64,000 nt of DNA. Source: Rhodococcus sp. SBT000017 (GTDB taxonomy: Bacteria; Actinomycetota; Actinomycetes; Mycobacteriales; Mycobacteriaceae). This document shows, piece after piece, positions 50,968 through 60,366 of this stretch (positions within the stretch are counted from its first letter, which is position 1; every line of letters begins with the position of its first letter). Both the position numbers and the translations under genes were made by a program. A model generated the notes under the pieces. The model did not search any database and was not told the origin of the DNA. It saw only the letters and a program-made list of their open reading frames with translations. Location: contig NZ_REFU01000001.1 in the NCBI RefSeq assembly GCF_003688915.1, positions 868,001 through 932,000 of the forward strand. The letters are read 5' to 3'.

Positions 50968-52050
50968 GTGGGAGACCATCTGTACCGCGTCCTGTTACGC
51001 CTGATGTTCCTCGTGCCACCGGAGAGGATTCACCACCTGGCGTTCGCGGTGCTCCGCGCCGTCGCCGTCGTGCCGCCGCTCCGCTATCTGGCCGAGAAGA
51101 TGTTCGTGGTCGATGATCCACGGCTGCGCTCGACGGTGTTCGGCGTCGACTTCCCGGCTCCACTCGGTCTCGCGGCCGGCTTCGACAAGAACGCCGACGG
51201 AATCGATGCGTGGGGGCCGATCGGATTCGGTTTCGCCGAGATCGGCACCGTGACCGCGCAGAGCCAGCCGGGCAATCCGACTCCGCGACTGTTCCGGTTG
51301 CCTCCGGACCGCGCCATCGTCAACCGCATGGGTTTCAACAACCACGGCGCCGAGCACGCTGCTCAGCGCGTCCGTGCCAGGCGCACGGGTATCCCGATCG
51401 GTGCCAACATCGGCAAGACCAAGATCGTCGAGCCGGACGGTGCTGCCGCGGACTACACCGCCAGCGCCCGGCTGCTGGGCCCGTTGGCCGACTTCGTGGT
51501 CGTCAACGTCAGCTCCCCCAACACCCCTGGACTGCGTGACCTCCAGGCCGTGGAATCGCTGCGGCCGATTCTGGTGGCGGTTCAGTCGGCGGTGACGGTG
51601 CCGGTACTGGTCAAGATCGCCCCCGATCTGTCCGACGAGGACATCGACGCCGTGGCCGATTTGGCCGTCGAACTCGGTCTCGACGGGATCGTGGCCACGA
51701 ACACGACGATCTCCCGCGCCGGTCTGCGCACCGACGCCGACGTGGTCACCGCAGCAGGAGCAGGCGGCCTGTCCGGTGCTCCGCTGGCAGACCGCTCGCT
51801 CGAGGTGCTGCGACGCCTGTACCGCCGAGTGGGTACGCGTCTGACGCTGATCTCGGTCGGCGGAATCGAGACCGAAGCGCAGGCATGGGAACGCATCACC
51901 GCGGGCGCGTCGCTGGTGCAGGGCTACACCGGGTTCATCTACGGCGGCCCGCTGTGGATCAAGAACATTCACCGCGGACTGGCCGCTCGGCTCGAGCAAC
52001 ACGGGTTCGCCACGATCGCCGATGCGGTGGGCTCCGCGAACAGGCCCTGA
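50968..52050 (+). CDS. pyrD: dihydroorotate dehydrogenase (quinone), class 2
   Basis: 360 residues. An amphipathic N-terminal helix pair ([21 protein letters not shown]) anchors it to the membrane, as in class 2 enzymes. FMN-binding [12 protein letters not shown] and [12 protein letters not shown], and the catalytic-Ser segment [15 protein letters not shown] are present; [13 protein letters not shown] closes the phosphate site. It oxidises dihydroorotate in pyrimidine synthesis. GTG 50968 has CGGAGAG about 9 bases upstream. Confidence 0.96.
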   Translation: MGDHLYRVLLRLMFLVPPERIHHLAFAVLRAVAVVPPLRYLAEKMFVVDDPRLRSTVFGVDFPAPLGLAAGFDKNADGIDAWGPIGFGFAEIGTVTAQSQPGNPTPRLFRLPPDRAIVNRMGFNNHGAEHAAQRVRARRTGIPIGANIGKTKIVEPDGAAADYTASARLLGPLADFVVVNVSSPNTPGLRDLQAVESLRPILVAVQSAVTVPVLVKIAPDLSDEDIDAVADLAVELGLDGIVATNTTISRAGLRTDADVVTAAGAGGLSGAPLADRSLEVLRRLYRRVGTRLTLISVGGIETEAQAWERITAGASLVQGYTGFIYGGPLWIKNIHRGLAARLEQHGFATIADAVGSANRP

Positions 52051-52052
52051 AC

Positions 52053-52089
52053 CGTCGGGTGTCGGAGACGAGTCCTCCGGCACCCGACG
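52053..52089. terminator. long hairpin between convergent pyrD and the YbhB gene
   Basis: Outer stem CGTCGGGTG / CACCCGACG (9 bp) and inner stem CGGAG / CTCCG (5 bp), with one unpaired base on each side and a 7-nt loop. It fills the 46-bp gap between convergent genes and has no T-run; likely a bidirectional terminator. Confidence 0.65.
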
Positions 52090-52096
52090 ACGGAGC

Positions 52097-52624
52097 TCAG
52101 GCCTCGTAGATGCCGGTGAGGACCGCGCGACCGATGGCGTGCGAGAACAGATTGAAGCCGAGGTAGGCCGGGGTTGCCGTCTCGTCCACTTCGAGCCGTT
52201 CGACGTCCACCGCGTGAACCACGATGAAGTAGCGGTGCGGGCCGTGGCCTGCGGGCGGTGCAGCACCGATGTAGCGGAACAGGCCTGCGTCGTTCTTGAG
52301 CGTCACCGCGGTGCTGGGTACCCCGGTCCCGCCGTCGTCGCCCGCGCCGGACACCAGTGATGTCGTCTCGACGGGGATGTTCGCCACTGCCCAGTGCCAG
52401 AAGCCGGATGCCGTCGGCGCGTCGGGGTCGTAGACGGTGACGGCGAAGCTCTTGGTGCCCTCTGGGAATCCGGACCAGGACAGCTGCGGAGAGTTGTCGT
52501 GTCCACCGGCTCCCATGATTCCACTGACCTGCTGAGCGGCCAGTGTCTTACCGTCCTCGACGTCCTCGGACGTCAGCTCGAAGGACGGTAGGTCCGGAAG
52601 CGAGTCGTATGGGTTGTACGCCAC
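52097..52624 (-). CDS. YbhB/YbcL family PEBP-like protein
   Basis: 175 residues. PEBP fold with [24 protein letters not shown] (DPDAP motif) and [13 protein letters not shown], the ligand-binding His/Asp region. Bacterial members are cytoplasmic and of unsettled function, some linked to kinase inhibition. GTG 52624 has AAAGGAACC just upstream. It follows the M20 peptidase gene by 16 bp on the same strand, as in mycobacteria. Confidence 0.9.
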   Translation of the reverse strand: MAYNPYDSLPDLPSFELTSEDVEDGKTLAAQQVSGIMGAGGHDNSPQLSWSGFPEGTKSFAVTVYDPDAPTASGFWHWAVANIPVETTSLVSGAGDDGGTGVPSTAVTLKNDAGLFRYIGAAPPAGHGPHRYFIVVHAVDVERLEVDETATPAYLGFNLFSHAIGRAVLTGIYEA

Positions 52625-52640
52625 GATGGTTCCTTTCGTA

Positions 52641-54011
52641 TCAGCTGTGCAGCAAGAAGTGTTCGAGTACCTGTGTACCGAACTCCAACGATTCCACGGG
52701 TACTCGTTCGTCGATGCCGTGAAACAACGCCGCGAAATCCAGTTCCGGCGGCAACTTCAGCGGGGCGAAGCCGAAGCAGCGAATGCCGATGCGCGCGAAT
52801 GCTTTTGCGTCGGTGCCACCGGAGAGCATGTAGGGAACGGTTCGACCGTTCGGGTCGTGTGCCAGGACTGCGTCGTTCATCGCATCGACGAGATCTCCGT
52901 CGAAGGTGGTCTCGTACGGTTCGAGTTTCGTGATCCACTCGCGTTCGACGTTCGGGCCGATCAACTCGTCGACCTCCTTCTCGAAGGCCGCCTGCCGCCC
53001 CGGCAACACTCGGCAGTCCACCACTGCCGTCGCCGTCTGCGGAATCACGTTGGCCTTGTAGCCGGCCGAGAGCATCGTCGGGTTCGCGGTGTCGCGCAGG
53101 GTCGCTCCGACGATGCGGGCGATGCTGCCGAGCTTGAGCAGGGTGCCGTCGATGTCCGGTGACGTCGGGTCGAAATCGAGCCCCGATTCCTCCGAGACCG
53201 CCTGCAGAAACTGCGAGACCGATTCGGTGAGCACCAACGGGAACGTGTGATTGCCCAGTTTGGCCACCGCCTCGGCGAGGTACGTCACGGCGTTGTCGTC
53301 GTGCAGGAACGATCCGTGCCCGGCTCGCGCCTTCGCCGTCAGGCGCATCCACGCCAGGCTCTTCTCCGCCGTCTCGACCATGTAGAGCCGCTTCTCGGTG
53401 CCGTCCGGGCGGGCGACGGTCAATGAGAACCCGCCGACCTCGCCGACCGCCTCGGTGATGCCCTCGAACAGATCCGGTCGGTTGTCGACCAACCAGTGCG
53501 ATCCGTACTTGCCACCTGCCTCCTCGTCGGCCAGGAACGCGAACAGGATGTCGCGAGGTGGGACGGTTCCGTTGGACTTGAACTGGCGGGCCAGCGCGAG
53601 GGCCATGCCGACCATGTCCTTCATGTCCACTGCGCCCCGGCCCCACACGTACCCGTCCTCGACGGCCCCGGAGAACGGATGCACGCTCCAGTCGGCGGGC
53701 TCGGCCGGCACGACATCCAGGTGTCCGTGGACCAGCAGCGCGCCGCGAGAGGAGTCCGCCCCACGCAGCCAGGCGAACACGTTGCCTCGACCGGGAGCAC
53801 CGGACTCGACGTACTCCGTTTCGTACCCCACCTCCTCGAGCTTGCTCGCCACCCACTCGGCGCATTCCTTCTCACCGACCGTGGTCTCGAGCTCCCCCGT
53901 GTTCGAGGTGTCGAAACGGATGAGGGAACTGACGAGATCCACGACTTCGTCGAGGGCAACGGTGGCATCGACATCGCCTGGGTTTCCGGGGTTGCTCACA
54001 TCGTTGGGCAC
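52641..54011 (-). CDS. M20-family metallopeptidase
   Basis: 456 residues. Zinc ligands in [14 protein letters not shown] and [10 protein letters not shown], catalytic Glu in [13 protein letters not shown], and a dimerisation domain (about 190-320) with [14 protein letters not shown]. Likely a cytoplasmic di- or aminoacyl-peptidase or deacylase. The final metal His lies near [13 protein letters not shown]. Substrate cannot be told. GTG or ATG near 54011 begins [15 protein letters not shown]. It heads a two-gene unit with the PEBP gene. Confidence 0.9.
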   Translation of the reverse strand: MPNDVSNPGNPGDVDATVALDEVVDLVSSLIRFDTSNTGELETTVGEKECAEWVASKLEEVGYETEYVESGAPGRGNVFAWLRGADSSRGALLVHGHLDVVPAEPADWSVHPFSGAVEDGYVWGRGAVDMKDMVGMALALARQFKSNGTVPPRDILFAFLADEEAGGKYGSHWLVDNRPDLFEGITEAVGEVGGFSLTVARPDGTEKRLYMVETAEKSLAWMRLTAKARAGHGSFLHDDNAVTYLAEAVAKLGNHTFPLVLTESVSQFLQAVSEESGLDFDPTSPDIDGTLLKLGSIARIVGATLRDTANPTMLSAGYKANVIPQTATAVVDCRVLPGRQAAFEKEVDELIGPNVEREWITKLEPYETTFDGDLVDAMNDAVLAHDPNGRTVPYMLSGGTDAKAFARIGIRCFGFAPLKLPPELDFAALFHGIDERVPVESLEFGTQVLEHFLLHS

Positions 54012-54176
54012 ACGTCGTTCCTACCACCAGAATCCGCTCCGGGCACCATGAGAAACGGCCTCGAGCATGAACTGACGTGGGGATTTGGGTTATCGGGAAC
54101 CCGTCGGATAATCTTACGCAGCACACAGCGGCCGGCTGTGAAAGCAACAAAAGAATATGCGGCAGAGGTCGCACTT

Positions 54177-54262
54177 GTCCGAGTGGCGGAATGGCAGACG
54201 CGCTAGCTTGAGGTGCTAGTGTCCTATTAACGGACGTGGGGGTTCAAGTCCCCCCTCGGACA
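54177..54262 (+). tRNA. tRNA-Leu (anticodon GAG)
   Basis: 86-nt class II tRNA. Acceptor GTCCGAG pairs with CTCGGAC; discriminator A54262. Anticodon arm CTAGC-TTGAGGT-GCTAG gives GAG. Long variable arm TGTCC-TATTAAC-GGACG and T-arm GGGGGTTCAAGTCCCCC fit leucine tRNA. The CCA tail is only partly encoded (CC). Confidence 0.96.
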
Positions 54263-54323
54263 CCGTCTGAAAGATGTAGCCAGACAGAGATTTTCACAGA
54301 TCTGAGTTGAGACAGACGAAACG

Positions 54324-54354
54324 GACCCTGATTCTTCGGAATCGGGGTCTTTTT
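54324..54354 (+). terminator. intrinsic terminator after tRNA-Leu, UUCG tetraloop
   Basis: Stem GACCCTGATTC / GAATCGGGGTC (11 bp, one G-U pair), loop TTCG closed by C-G, and a T5 run. This is the clearest rho-independent terminator in the window and ends the tRNA transcript. Confidence 0.92.
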
Positions 54355-54407
54355 CGTTCTGCACTCGCTTCTTTCGGCTCGAAGGGGCCGATGCTAGGAG
54401 ACCGAAT

Positions 54408-55868
54408 ATGGACGCGATCGACCCGACCGATCTCGAGACGTGCCTGCGAGTGCTGAAGCAGGCCGCAGAGCTGGACAAGAATCATCCGGATTCGATCGCT
54501 GTGCAGCGCGCGTCCGGTGCCATGTTCAAAGACCTCAAGCGTGCTCGACGCGTCGCCGCGCGCAATGCCGTCAACGCGGCCGACCGTGCCGTCGTCGCCG
54601 CCACCGCGACAGGATCCCCGGACCGGATCGACGACGAGACAGCAGGACTGTCTCTCACCTCCCGCGCCGAAGGAGACATCGCAGGCACGCTGATCAAGGC
54701 TCGTCCCTGCTACATCTGCAAGCAGCGCTACACCCACGTCGACTCGTTCTATCACCAGCTGTGCCCGGAGTGCGCGACGCTCAATCGCGGCAAGCGGAAC
54801 GCTCGAACCGACCTGTCCGGTCGGCGGGCTTTGCTGACCGGTGGGCGGGCGAAGATCGGCATGTACATCGCACTTCGACTGCTTCGCGACGGTGCCCACA
54901 CCACGATCACCACTCGTTTTCCCAACGATGCCGTGCGGCGCTTCGCGGCGATGGACGACAGCGACCAGTGGCTGCATCGTCTGCGCGTCGTCGGTATCGA
55001 TCTTCGCGATCCGGCTCAGGTTGTGGCACTTGCCGATTCGGTCGCGGCAGAGGGTCCTCTGGACATCCTGATCAACAATGCCGCACAGACCGTCAAGCGC
55101 TCCCCCGGTTCCTACAGCGCTCTGGCCGACGCCGAGGCCGAAGCTCTGCCTGCGGCCCTGACCGAGGGCTCAGGACCGGAGCGCATCACGTTCGGCAAGA
55201 CCAGCGATGCGCACCCCGCGTCGCTGGCGAGCTCGTTGCCTGCCACCGCGATCGGCGACAGGTCGACCGCTGCTCTGAGTGCCGACGACGTTGCCTCGCT
55301 GGCCATGGTCGCCGGTTCGGTCACGGCCGAGAGGATCGAGAGCGGGCTCGCCATCGATGCAGGCGGCCTGGTGCCCGATCTGGCCGAGACCAACAGCTGG
55401 ATCCACACCGTCGAGCAGGTGGACCCGGTGGAACTGCTCGAGGTGCAGCTCTGCAATTCCGTCGCACCCTTCATCCTGGTCTCGCGGCTCCGCACCGCGA
55501 TGGAAGCCTCGGAGGCGCGACGAAAGTACGTCGTGAACGTCTCGGCCATGGAGGGCCAGTTCGGCCGCGCCTACAAGGGGCCGGGTCATCCCCACACCAA
55601 CATGGCCAAGGCCGCGCTGAACATGCTGACGCGCACCAGCGCGAAGGAGATGCTCGACAGCGGGATCCTGATGACCGCCGTCGACACCGGTTGGATCACC
55701 GACGAGCGGCCACACCCCACCAAGATGCGGCTCGCCGACGAGGGTTTCCACGCTCCTCTCGACCTGGTGGACGGTGCCGCTCGGGTGTACGACCCGATCG
55801 TGCAGGGAGAACTCGGAATCGATCTGTACGGCTCCTTCCTCAAGGACTATCAGCCGTCACCCTGGTGA
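54408..55868 (+). CDS. zinc-knuckle SDR-like protein with altered catalytic triad
   Basis: 486 residues. A CxxC-x16-CxxC zinc knuckle (RPCYICKQRY ... YHQLCPECAT, about 100-123) precedes a Rossmann fold with ALLTGGRAKIGMYIALRLL and DILINNAAQ. Where classical SDRs have Ser-x12-Tyr-x3-Lys, this reads VNVSAMEGQF then HTNMAKAAL, so Thr replaces the Tyr while Lys remains. About 110 residues are inserted after NNAAQ. Catalysis is therefore uncertain. The first ~90 residues are helical and charged. It lies after the tRNA and stands alone. Confidence 0.82.
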   Translation: MDAIDPTDLETCLRVLKQAAELDKNHPDSIAVQRASGAMFKDLKRARRVAARNAVNAADRAVVAATATGSPDRIDDETAGLSLTSRAEGDIAGTLIKARPCYICKQRYTHVDSFYHQLCPECATLNRGKRNARTDLSGRRALLTGGRAKIGMYIALRLLRDGAHTTITTRFPNDAVRRFAAMDDSDQWLHRLRVVGIDLRDPAQVVALADSVAAEGPLDILINNAAQTVKRSPGSYSALADAEAEALPAALTEGSGPERITFGKTSDAHPASLASSLPATAIGDRSTAALSADDVASLAMVAGSVTAERIESGLAIDAGGLVPDLAETNSWIHTVEQVDPVELLEVQLCNSVAPFILVSRLRTAMEASEARRKYVVNVSAMEGQFGRAYKGPGHPHTNMAKAALNMLTRTSAKEMLDSGILMTAVDTGWITDERPHPTKMRLADEGFHAPLDLVDGAARVYDPIVQGELGIDLYGSFLKDYQPSPW

Positions 55869-55972
55869 TTTTCGCGTGCGTCCCCCTCGGCGAACGCGGA
55901 CTGCGATACTCGTAGCCGAAGTCGTTGCGCGCGAGCGAACGGCCCTTCTTCACGCACCGATAGGCGGTCACC

Positions 55973-57469
55973 ATGGGCGAGGACGTCGAGCGCCGTAAGT
56001 TCACCAGGCAGGACCGGCACGAGTTTCGACAGAAGGTCCAGGACTGTCTCGACGCGCTGGCGATCATGTTGGCCGACGAGACCTTCCACGTCGGTGAACC
56101 GCAGATCGGCATGGAAATCGAGCTCAATCTCGTCGACGACGACATGGAGCCGTCGATGGCCAACGCGGCGGTGCTCGACGCCATCGCCGACCCCGACTAT
56201 CAGACCGAGCTCGGCCAGTTCAACATCGAGATCAACGTCGACCCTCGGCCACTTCGCGGTGCCTCGATCGCCGAATTGGAGACGGACCTGCGCAGATCAC
56301 TCAACGCAGCGGACGAACGCGCCCGCACCTCGGGTAGTCGTCTCGCCATGATCGGCATGCTCCCGACTCTGGACGAGAAGCACTTCGAGCACCGATGGCT
56401 CTCGGCGAATCCGCGGTATGACCTGCTCAATCAGCAGATCTTCGCCGCGCGCGGTGAGGACATCGAACTGAAGATCGGCGGAGTTCGGCTGCCCGGTGCC
56501 GCTGCCGCCGAGGACCTCGACATCGTGACCGACACGATCCTCCCGGAGGCAGCCTGCACCTCGGTTCAGCTGCATCTGCAGGTGGCTCCGGACGATTTTG
56601 CGTCGTATTGGAATGCAGCGCAAGCTCTTTCGGGAGTGCAGGTGGCGCTCGCCGCCAACTCGCCGTTCTTCGCCGGTCGCGCGCTGTGGCACGAGACTCG
56701 CATTCCGCTGTTCGAGCAGGCCACCGACACCCGGCCGCAGGAGCTCAAGAATCAGGGTGTCCGACCGCGGGTGTGGTTCGGCGAACGGTGGATCACCTCG
56801 ATCTTCGATCTGTTCGAGGAGAATTCGCGCTACTTCCCTGCGTTGCTGCCCGTCTGCAGCGAGGAGGACCCCAAGGCTGCGCTCGCGGAGGGGAAGACGC
56901 CGTCGCTGTCCGAACTGCGCATGCACAACGGAACCGTCTACCGGTGGAATCGGCCGATCTACGATCGGTCCGGCGACGGCCACCACATCCGGCTCGAGAA
57001 TCGCGTACTCCCGGCCGGACCGTCGGTGGTCGACACTCTCGCCGACGCGGCGTTCTACTACGGCACCGTGCGCGCGCTTGCCGACGCCGACCGCCCGCTG
57101 TGGTCCCAGATGTCGTTCGACGCAGCCGAGGAGAACGTGCACTCCGCCGCCCGCGGCGGGTTCGACTCGATGCTCTACTGGCCGGAGGTGGGCTGGGTGA
57201 GTCCGCAGGAACTGGTGTTGCGTCGGCTGCTGCCGCTGGCCGACGCCGGGTTGGCCGCCTACGGCGTGGACGCGACGGTCCGCGACCGATATCTCGGGGT
57301 GATCGAAGCGCGGTGCCTGGCCAAGCAGTCCGGCTCGGTGTGGCAGCGCAACGCCGTCGTCGCCCGTGAACGTGCCGGCGAGAAGCGCGATCGCGCGCTC
57401 GCCGGAATGCTCGGTGATTACGTCACACTCATGAATGCCGGAGAACCCGTGCACACCTGGACGAACTGA
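55973..57469 (+). CDS. glutamate-cysteine ligase-like protein (GCS2/YbdK type)
   Basis: 498 residues. Carboxylate-amine ligase features include IGMEIELNLVDDDMEPSMAN, ELGQFNIEINVDPRPL and HLQVAPDDF, plus TVYRWNRPIYD and HHIRLENRVLPAGPSV. Family members make gamma-glutamyl amides with ATP; in mycothiol producers the substrate is unclear because glutathione is usually absent. ATG 55973 is the first in-frame choice. It precedes the saccharopine-dehydrogenase-like gene by 44 bp. Confidence 0.85.
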   Translation: MGEDVERRKFTRQDRHEFRQKVQDCLDALAIMLADETFHVGEPQIGMEIELNLVDDDMEPSMANAAVLDAIADPDYQTELGQFNIEINVDPRPLRGASIAELETDLRRSLNAADERARTSGSRLAMIGMLPTLDEKHFEHRWLSANPRYDLLNQQIFAARGEDIELKIGGVRLPGAAAAEDLDIVTDTILPEAACTSVQLHLQVAPDDFASYWNAAQALSGVQVALAANSPFFAGRALWHETRIPLFEQATDTRPQELKNQGVRPRVWFGERWITSIFDLFEENSRYFPALLPVCSEEDPKAALAEGKTPSLSELRMHNGTVYRWNRPIYDRSGDGHHIRLENRVLPAGPSVVDTLADAAFYYGTVRALADADRPLWSQMSFDAAEENVHSAARGGFDSMLYWPEVGWVSPQELVLRRLLPLADAGLAAYGVDATVRDRYLGVIEARCLAKQSGSVWQRNAVVARERAGEKRDRALAGMLGDYVTLMNAGEPVHTWTN

Positions 57470-57500
57470 CGGCGCGTCGACTCGCCGGGGTGACCCGCGT

Positions 57501-57506
57501 TAGTGT
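57501..57506 (+). promoter_or_regulatory. leaderless -10 hexamer of the saccharopine-dehydrogenase-like gene
   Basis: TAGTGT, 7 bases before ATG 57514; it favours this start over the earlier in-frame codon at 57490. Confidence 0.55.
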
Positions 57507-57513
57507 CGCTGGT

Positions 57514-58779
57514 ATGAACTCGCCTGCATCCGACTCGACCATCGGCCCCGATCGCACTCACGACATCGTCGTCTACGGCGTCACCGGCTTCGTCGGGAAA
57601 TTGACGGCCAAGTACCTCGCCGAGCACGCACCGGCCGACACCCGGATCGCCCTCGCAGGGCGCTCGAGGTCGCGGGTGGAAGCTGCGCGGAAGGATCTGG
57701 GCTCGAGGGCTCAGCAGTGGTCCGTACTCGAGGCCGACGCCACCGACGTCGCATCGCTCAAGGCCATGGCCCGATCGACCAAGGTCGTCATCACGACCGT
57801 CGGTCCCTACGCCAAGTACGGCTTGGAATTGGCAACCGCGTGTGCCGAGGCCGGGACGGATTACGTCGACCTCACGGGCGAGGTGCTGTTCGCTCGCGAG
57901 AGCATCGACACCAACCACGAGATCGCTCAGCGCACCGGGGCTCGCATCGTCCACTCGTGCGGCTTCGATTCCATTCCGTCCGACATCGGCGTGCACGCCC
58001 TGTACGAGGCAGTGACCGCGGACAATGCCGGTGAGCTGACCGACACGACCCTGGTGGTCACGTCGATGTCCGGCGGGGTCAGCGGCGGCACCATCGACTC
58101 GCTGCGCGGGCAGATCGAAGCGATGAAGAAGGACAAGCGGGCCCGACGCATCGCCGCGCGGCCGTACTCGCTCAGTCCCGATCGCGGCCTCGAGCCGCAG
58201 CTCGGCCGTCAGCTCGACACCGTGCTGATCGACGGCAAGAAGATCGACCCGAGCCTGCGTGGCTGGAAAGCACCGTTCGTGATGGCCTCGTACAACACAC
58301 GAGTCGTCCGGCGCACCAACGCACTTCGCGACTGGGCCTACGGAAAGCAGTTCCGCTACAGCGAGGTGATGAGTGTCGGCTCGTCGTTCGCCAGCCCCGT
58401 CCTCGCCGGCGCCTTGTCTGCGGGGCTGTTCGTCGGTGTGTCCGCCATGACGGTGCTTCCGGGCAAGGTGCTCGACCGCATTCTGCCCAAGCCGGGCACC
58501 GGCCCCAGTGAAAAAGCCCGGGAGAAGGGACATTTCACGGTCGACCTGTACACCCTCACCACCTCCGGCGCGCGCTACCGGGCGCGGGTCAAGGCCTCGG
58601 GTGACCCCGGCTACAAGGCCACCGCGGTCATGCTGGCGGAGTCGGCACTCGCGCTCGTGCACGGCGGCGATGCCCTGCCCAAGGCCAGCGGAGTTCTCAC
58701 GCCCGCCACCGCGATCGGCGACGTCCTCGTCGATCGTCTCAACGCCGCCGGAATGGAGATCTGGGCCAAGCGGAACTGA
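57514..58779 (+). CDS. saccharopine dehydrogenase-like / trans-acting enoyl reductase family protein
   Basis: 421 residues. N-terminal Rossmann fold DIVVYGVTGFVGKLTAKYLA and VVITTVGPYAKYGLELATACA, then GTDYVDLTGEVLFARESID and HSCGFDSIPSDIGV, typical of this family. A hydrophobic stretch (AGALSAGLFVGVSAM, about 300-315) may touch the membrane. Mycobacterial relatives include a trans-acting enoyl reductase of surface-lipid synthesis, so a lipid role is possible but not shown. Confidence 0.87.
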   Translation: MNSPASDSTIGPDRTHDIVVYGVTGFVGKLTAKYLAEHAPADTRIALAGRSRSRVEAARKDLGSRAQQWSVLEADATDVASLKAMARSTKVVITTVGPYAKYGLELATACAEAGTDYVDLTGEVLFARESIDTNHEIAQRTGARIVHSCGFDSIPSDIGVHALYEAVTADNAGELTDTTLVVTSMSGGVSGGTIDSLRGQIEAMKKDKRARRIAARPYSLSPDRGLEPQLGRQLDTVLIDGKKIDPSLRGWKAPFVMASYNTRVVRRTNALRDWAYGKQFRYSEVMSVGSSFASPVLAGALSAGLFVGVSAMTVLPGKVLDRILPKPGTGPSEKAREKGHFTVDLYTLTTSGARYRARVKASGDPGYKATAVMLAESALALVHGGDALPKASGVLTPATAIGDVLVDRLNAAGMEIWAKRN

Positions 58780-58822
58780 AATCCCGTTCGTCGTTGTGGA
58801 CAGGTGCTGGCACGATGGACCC

Positions 58823-59293
58823 GTGCCGAACCACAACTACGGACTCACGGTGAACTGGACGGGCAACCGCGGCGTCGGTACCACCGGCGCCGCAGCCTAC
58901 GACCGCGATCACATCGTCTCGGCGCCCGGGAAGCCGGACCTGCACGCAAGCTCCGATCCGAGCTTTCGGGGCGATCCCGAACGCTGGAATCCCGAGGAGA
59001 TGCTCGTCGCCTCACTGTCGAGTTGCCACATGCTGTGGTACCTCGGGCTCGCTGCAGCATCGGGCGTGGTCGTCACCGGATACACCGACTCCCCCACCGG
59101 AGTGATGACCGAACAATCCGATGGTTCGGGTCAGTTCGTCGAGGTCACATTGGCTCCGGTCGTGACCGTCGTCGACCCGTCGATGGTGCCGCGCGCCGAG
59201 AAGCTGCACGCGTCCGCATCGTCGAAGTGCTTCATCGCGCGATCGGTCAATTTCCCGGTGCGGCACACCCCGACGACAGAGGTGGCGTCATGA
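58823..59293 (+). CDS. OsmC/Ohr-family protein
   Basis: 156 residues. OsmC features ERWNPEEMLVASLSSCHMLWYL and LHASASSKCFIARSVNFPV give the two active-site cysteines (SSC and SKC) for hydroperoxide reduction. GTG 58823 is the in-frame start; no clear ribosome site. It overlaps the nucleoside hydrolase gene by 4 bp. Confidence 0.87.
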   Translation: MPNHNYGLTVNWTGNRGVGTTGAAAYDRDHIVSAPGKPDLHASSDPSFRGDPERWNPEEMLVASLSSCHMLWYLGLAAASGVVVTGYTDSPTGVMTEQSDGSGQFVEVTLAPVVTVVDPSMVPRAEKLHASASSKCFIARSVNFPVRHTPTTEVAS

Positions 59294-60366
59294 CCGTCCC
59301 TTTGATCGTCGACGTGGACACCGGAATCGACGATTCTCTGGCGCTGCTGTACCTGCTGGCCAGCGAGGATGCCGAGATCCTCGGCATCGCATCCACCGCG
59401 GGCAACGTCCCGGTCAACCAGGTTGCCGCGAACAATCTCGCCTGGCTCGACCTGTGCCGCGCAGACGATGTCGAGGTCTCGCTCGGCGCACAGGTACCCC
59501 TCGTGGCACCGCTGATGACCACCGAGGACACTCACGGGCCGCAGGGCATCGGCTACGCGGAGCTTCCGGTGTCGACGCGGCCGCTGTCCGACCGGGACGC
59601 CACCACGATGTGGGTGGAGCTGGTTCGCTCGCGGCCGGGCGAGATCACCGGGCTGGTGACCGGCCCGCTGACCAATCTCGCTCTCGCGATCCGTCGGGAT
59701 CCCGAGCTACCTCGACTGCTGAAGCGACTGGTGTTGATGGGCGGCGCATTTCAGCACCAGGGCAACACGACACCGACCAGCGAGTGGAACATCGCCGTCG
59801 ACCCGGAGGCCGCCGCAGAAGTGTTCTCGGCCTTCTCGGGACTACCGCCGGAACGGTATCCCGTCGTCTGCGCGCTCGACGTCACCGAGACCATCGAAAT
59901 GACCCCCGAGCACATCCGTCGGCTGGCCGCGCGAGCGGGAAGCCTTCCGGTGGAGTCGATCTCCACCGACGACGCACCGGGTGTTCGGTCGATCGCGTCG
60001 AACCCGATCGTTCGGCACTTCTCCGACGCGGTGCGGTTCTACATGGAGTTCCATCGCGATCACGATCAGGGTTTCCTGGCGCACATGCACGATCCCTTCG
60101 CGGCAGCGGTGGCCGTGCAACCGGACATAGCCAGGTATCGACATGCGACCGTCGACGTCGAACTAGTCGGAACCCTCACCCGCGGAACGACCGTCGCGGA
60201 CTGGCGCGGGATGTGGGGAAAGGCCCCCAACGCGGCGATCGTCACGCACACCGATCCCGAGGCGTTCTTCGACCGACTGATCGAACGGGTCGGAGCACTC
60301 GCCGCCCGGCTCTACCCCGCGTCGCCTGCGGCCGAAACGGAGTCAGGAATCGAACGCGTCGAGTAG
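59290..60366 (+). CDS. nucleoside hydrolase
   Basis: 358 residues. The calcium-binding DVDTGIDDSLALLY motif (Asp8, Asp10, Asp14, Asp15), LVTGPLTNLALAIRRDP, LMGGAF and EWNIAVDPEAAAEVF are all conserved, with the C-terminal catalytic HDPFAAAVA His/Asp. It cleaves the N-glycosidic bond of ribonucleosides for salvage. ATG 59290 overlaps the OsmC stop; its last 24 bp overlap convergent meaB. Confidence 0.9.
   Translation: MTVPLIVDVDTGIDDSLALLYLLASEDAEILGIASTAGNVPVNQVAANNLAWLDLCRADDVEVSLGAQVPLVAPLMTTEDTHGPQGIGYAELPVSTRPLSDRDATTMWVELVRSRPGEITGLVTGPLTNLALAIRRDPELPRLLKRLVLMGGAFQHQGNTTPTSEWNIAVDPEAAAEVFSAFSGLPPERYPVVCALDVTETIEMTPEHIRRLAARAGSLPVESISTDDAPGVRSIASNPIVRHFSDAVRFYMEFHRDHDQGFLAHMHDPFAAAVAVQPDIARYRHATVDVELVGTLTRGTTVADWRGMWGKAPNAAIVTHTDPEAFFDRLIERVGALAARLYPASPAAETESGIERVE

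Noticed and set aside
54177..54262. tRNA-Leu as a phage or island attachment site
   Set aside because: No integrase, direct repeat of the tRNA 3' end, or foreign-looking genes follow; the next gene is ordinary in composition.
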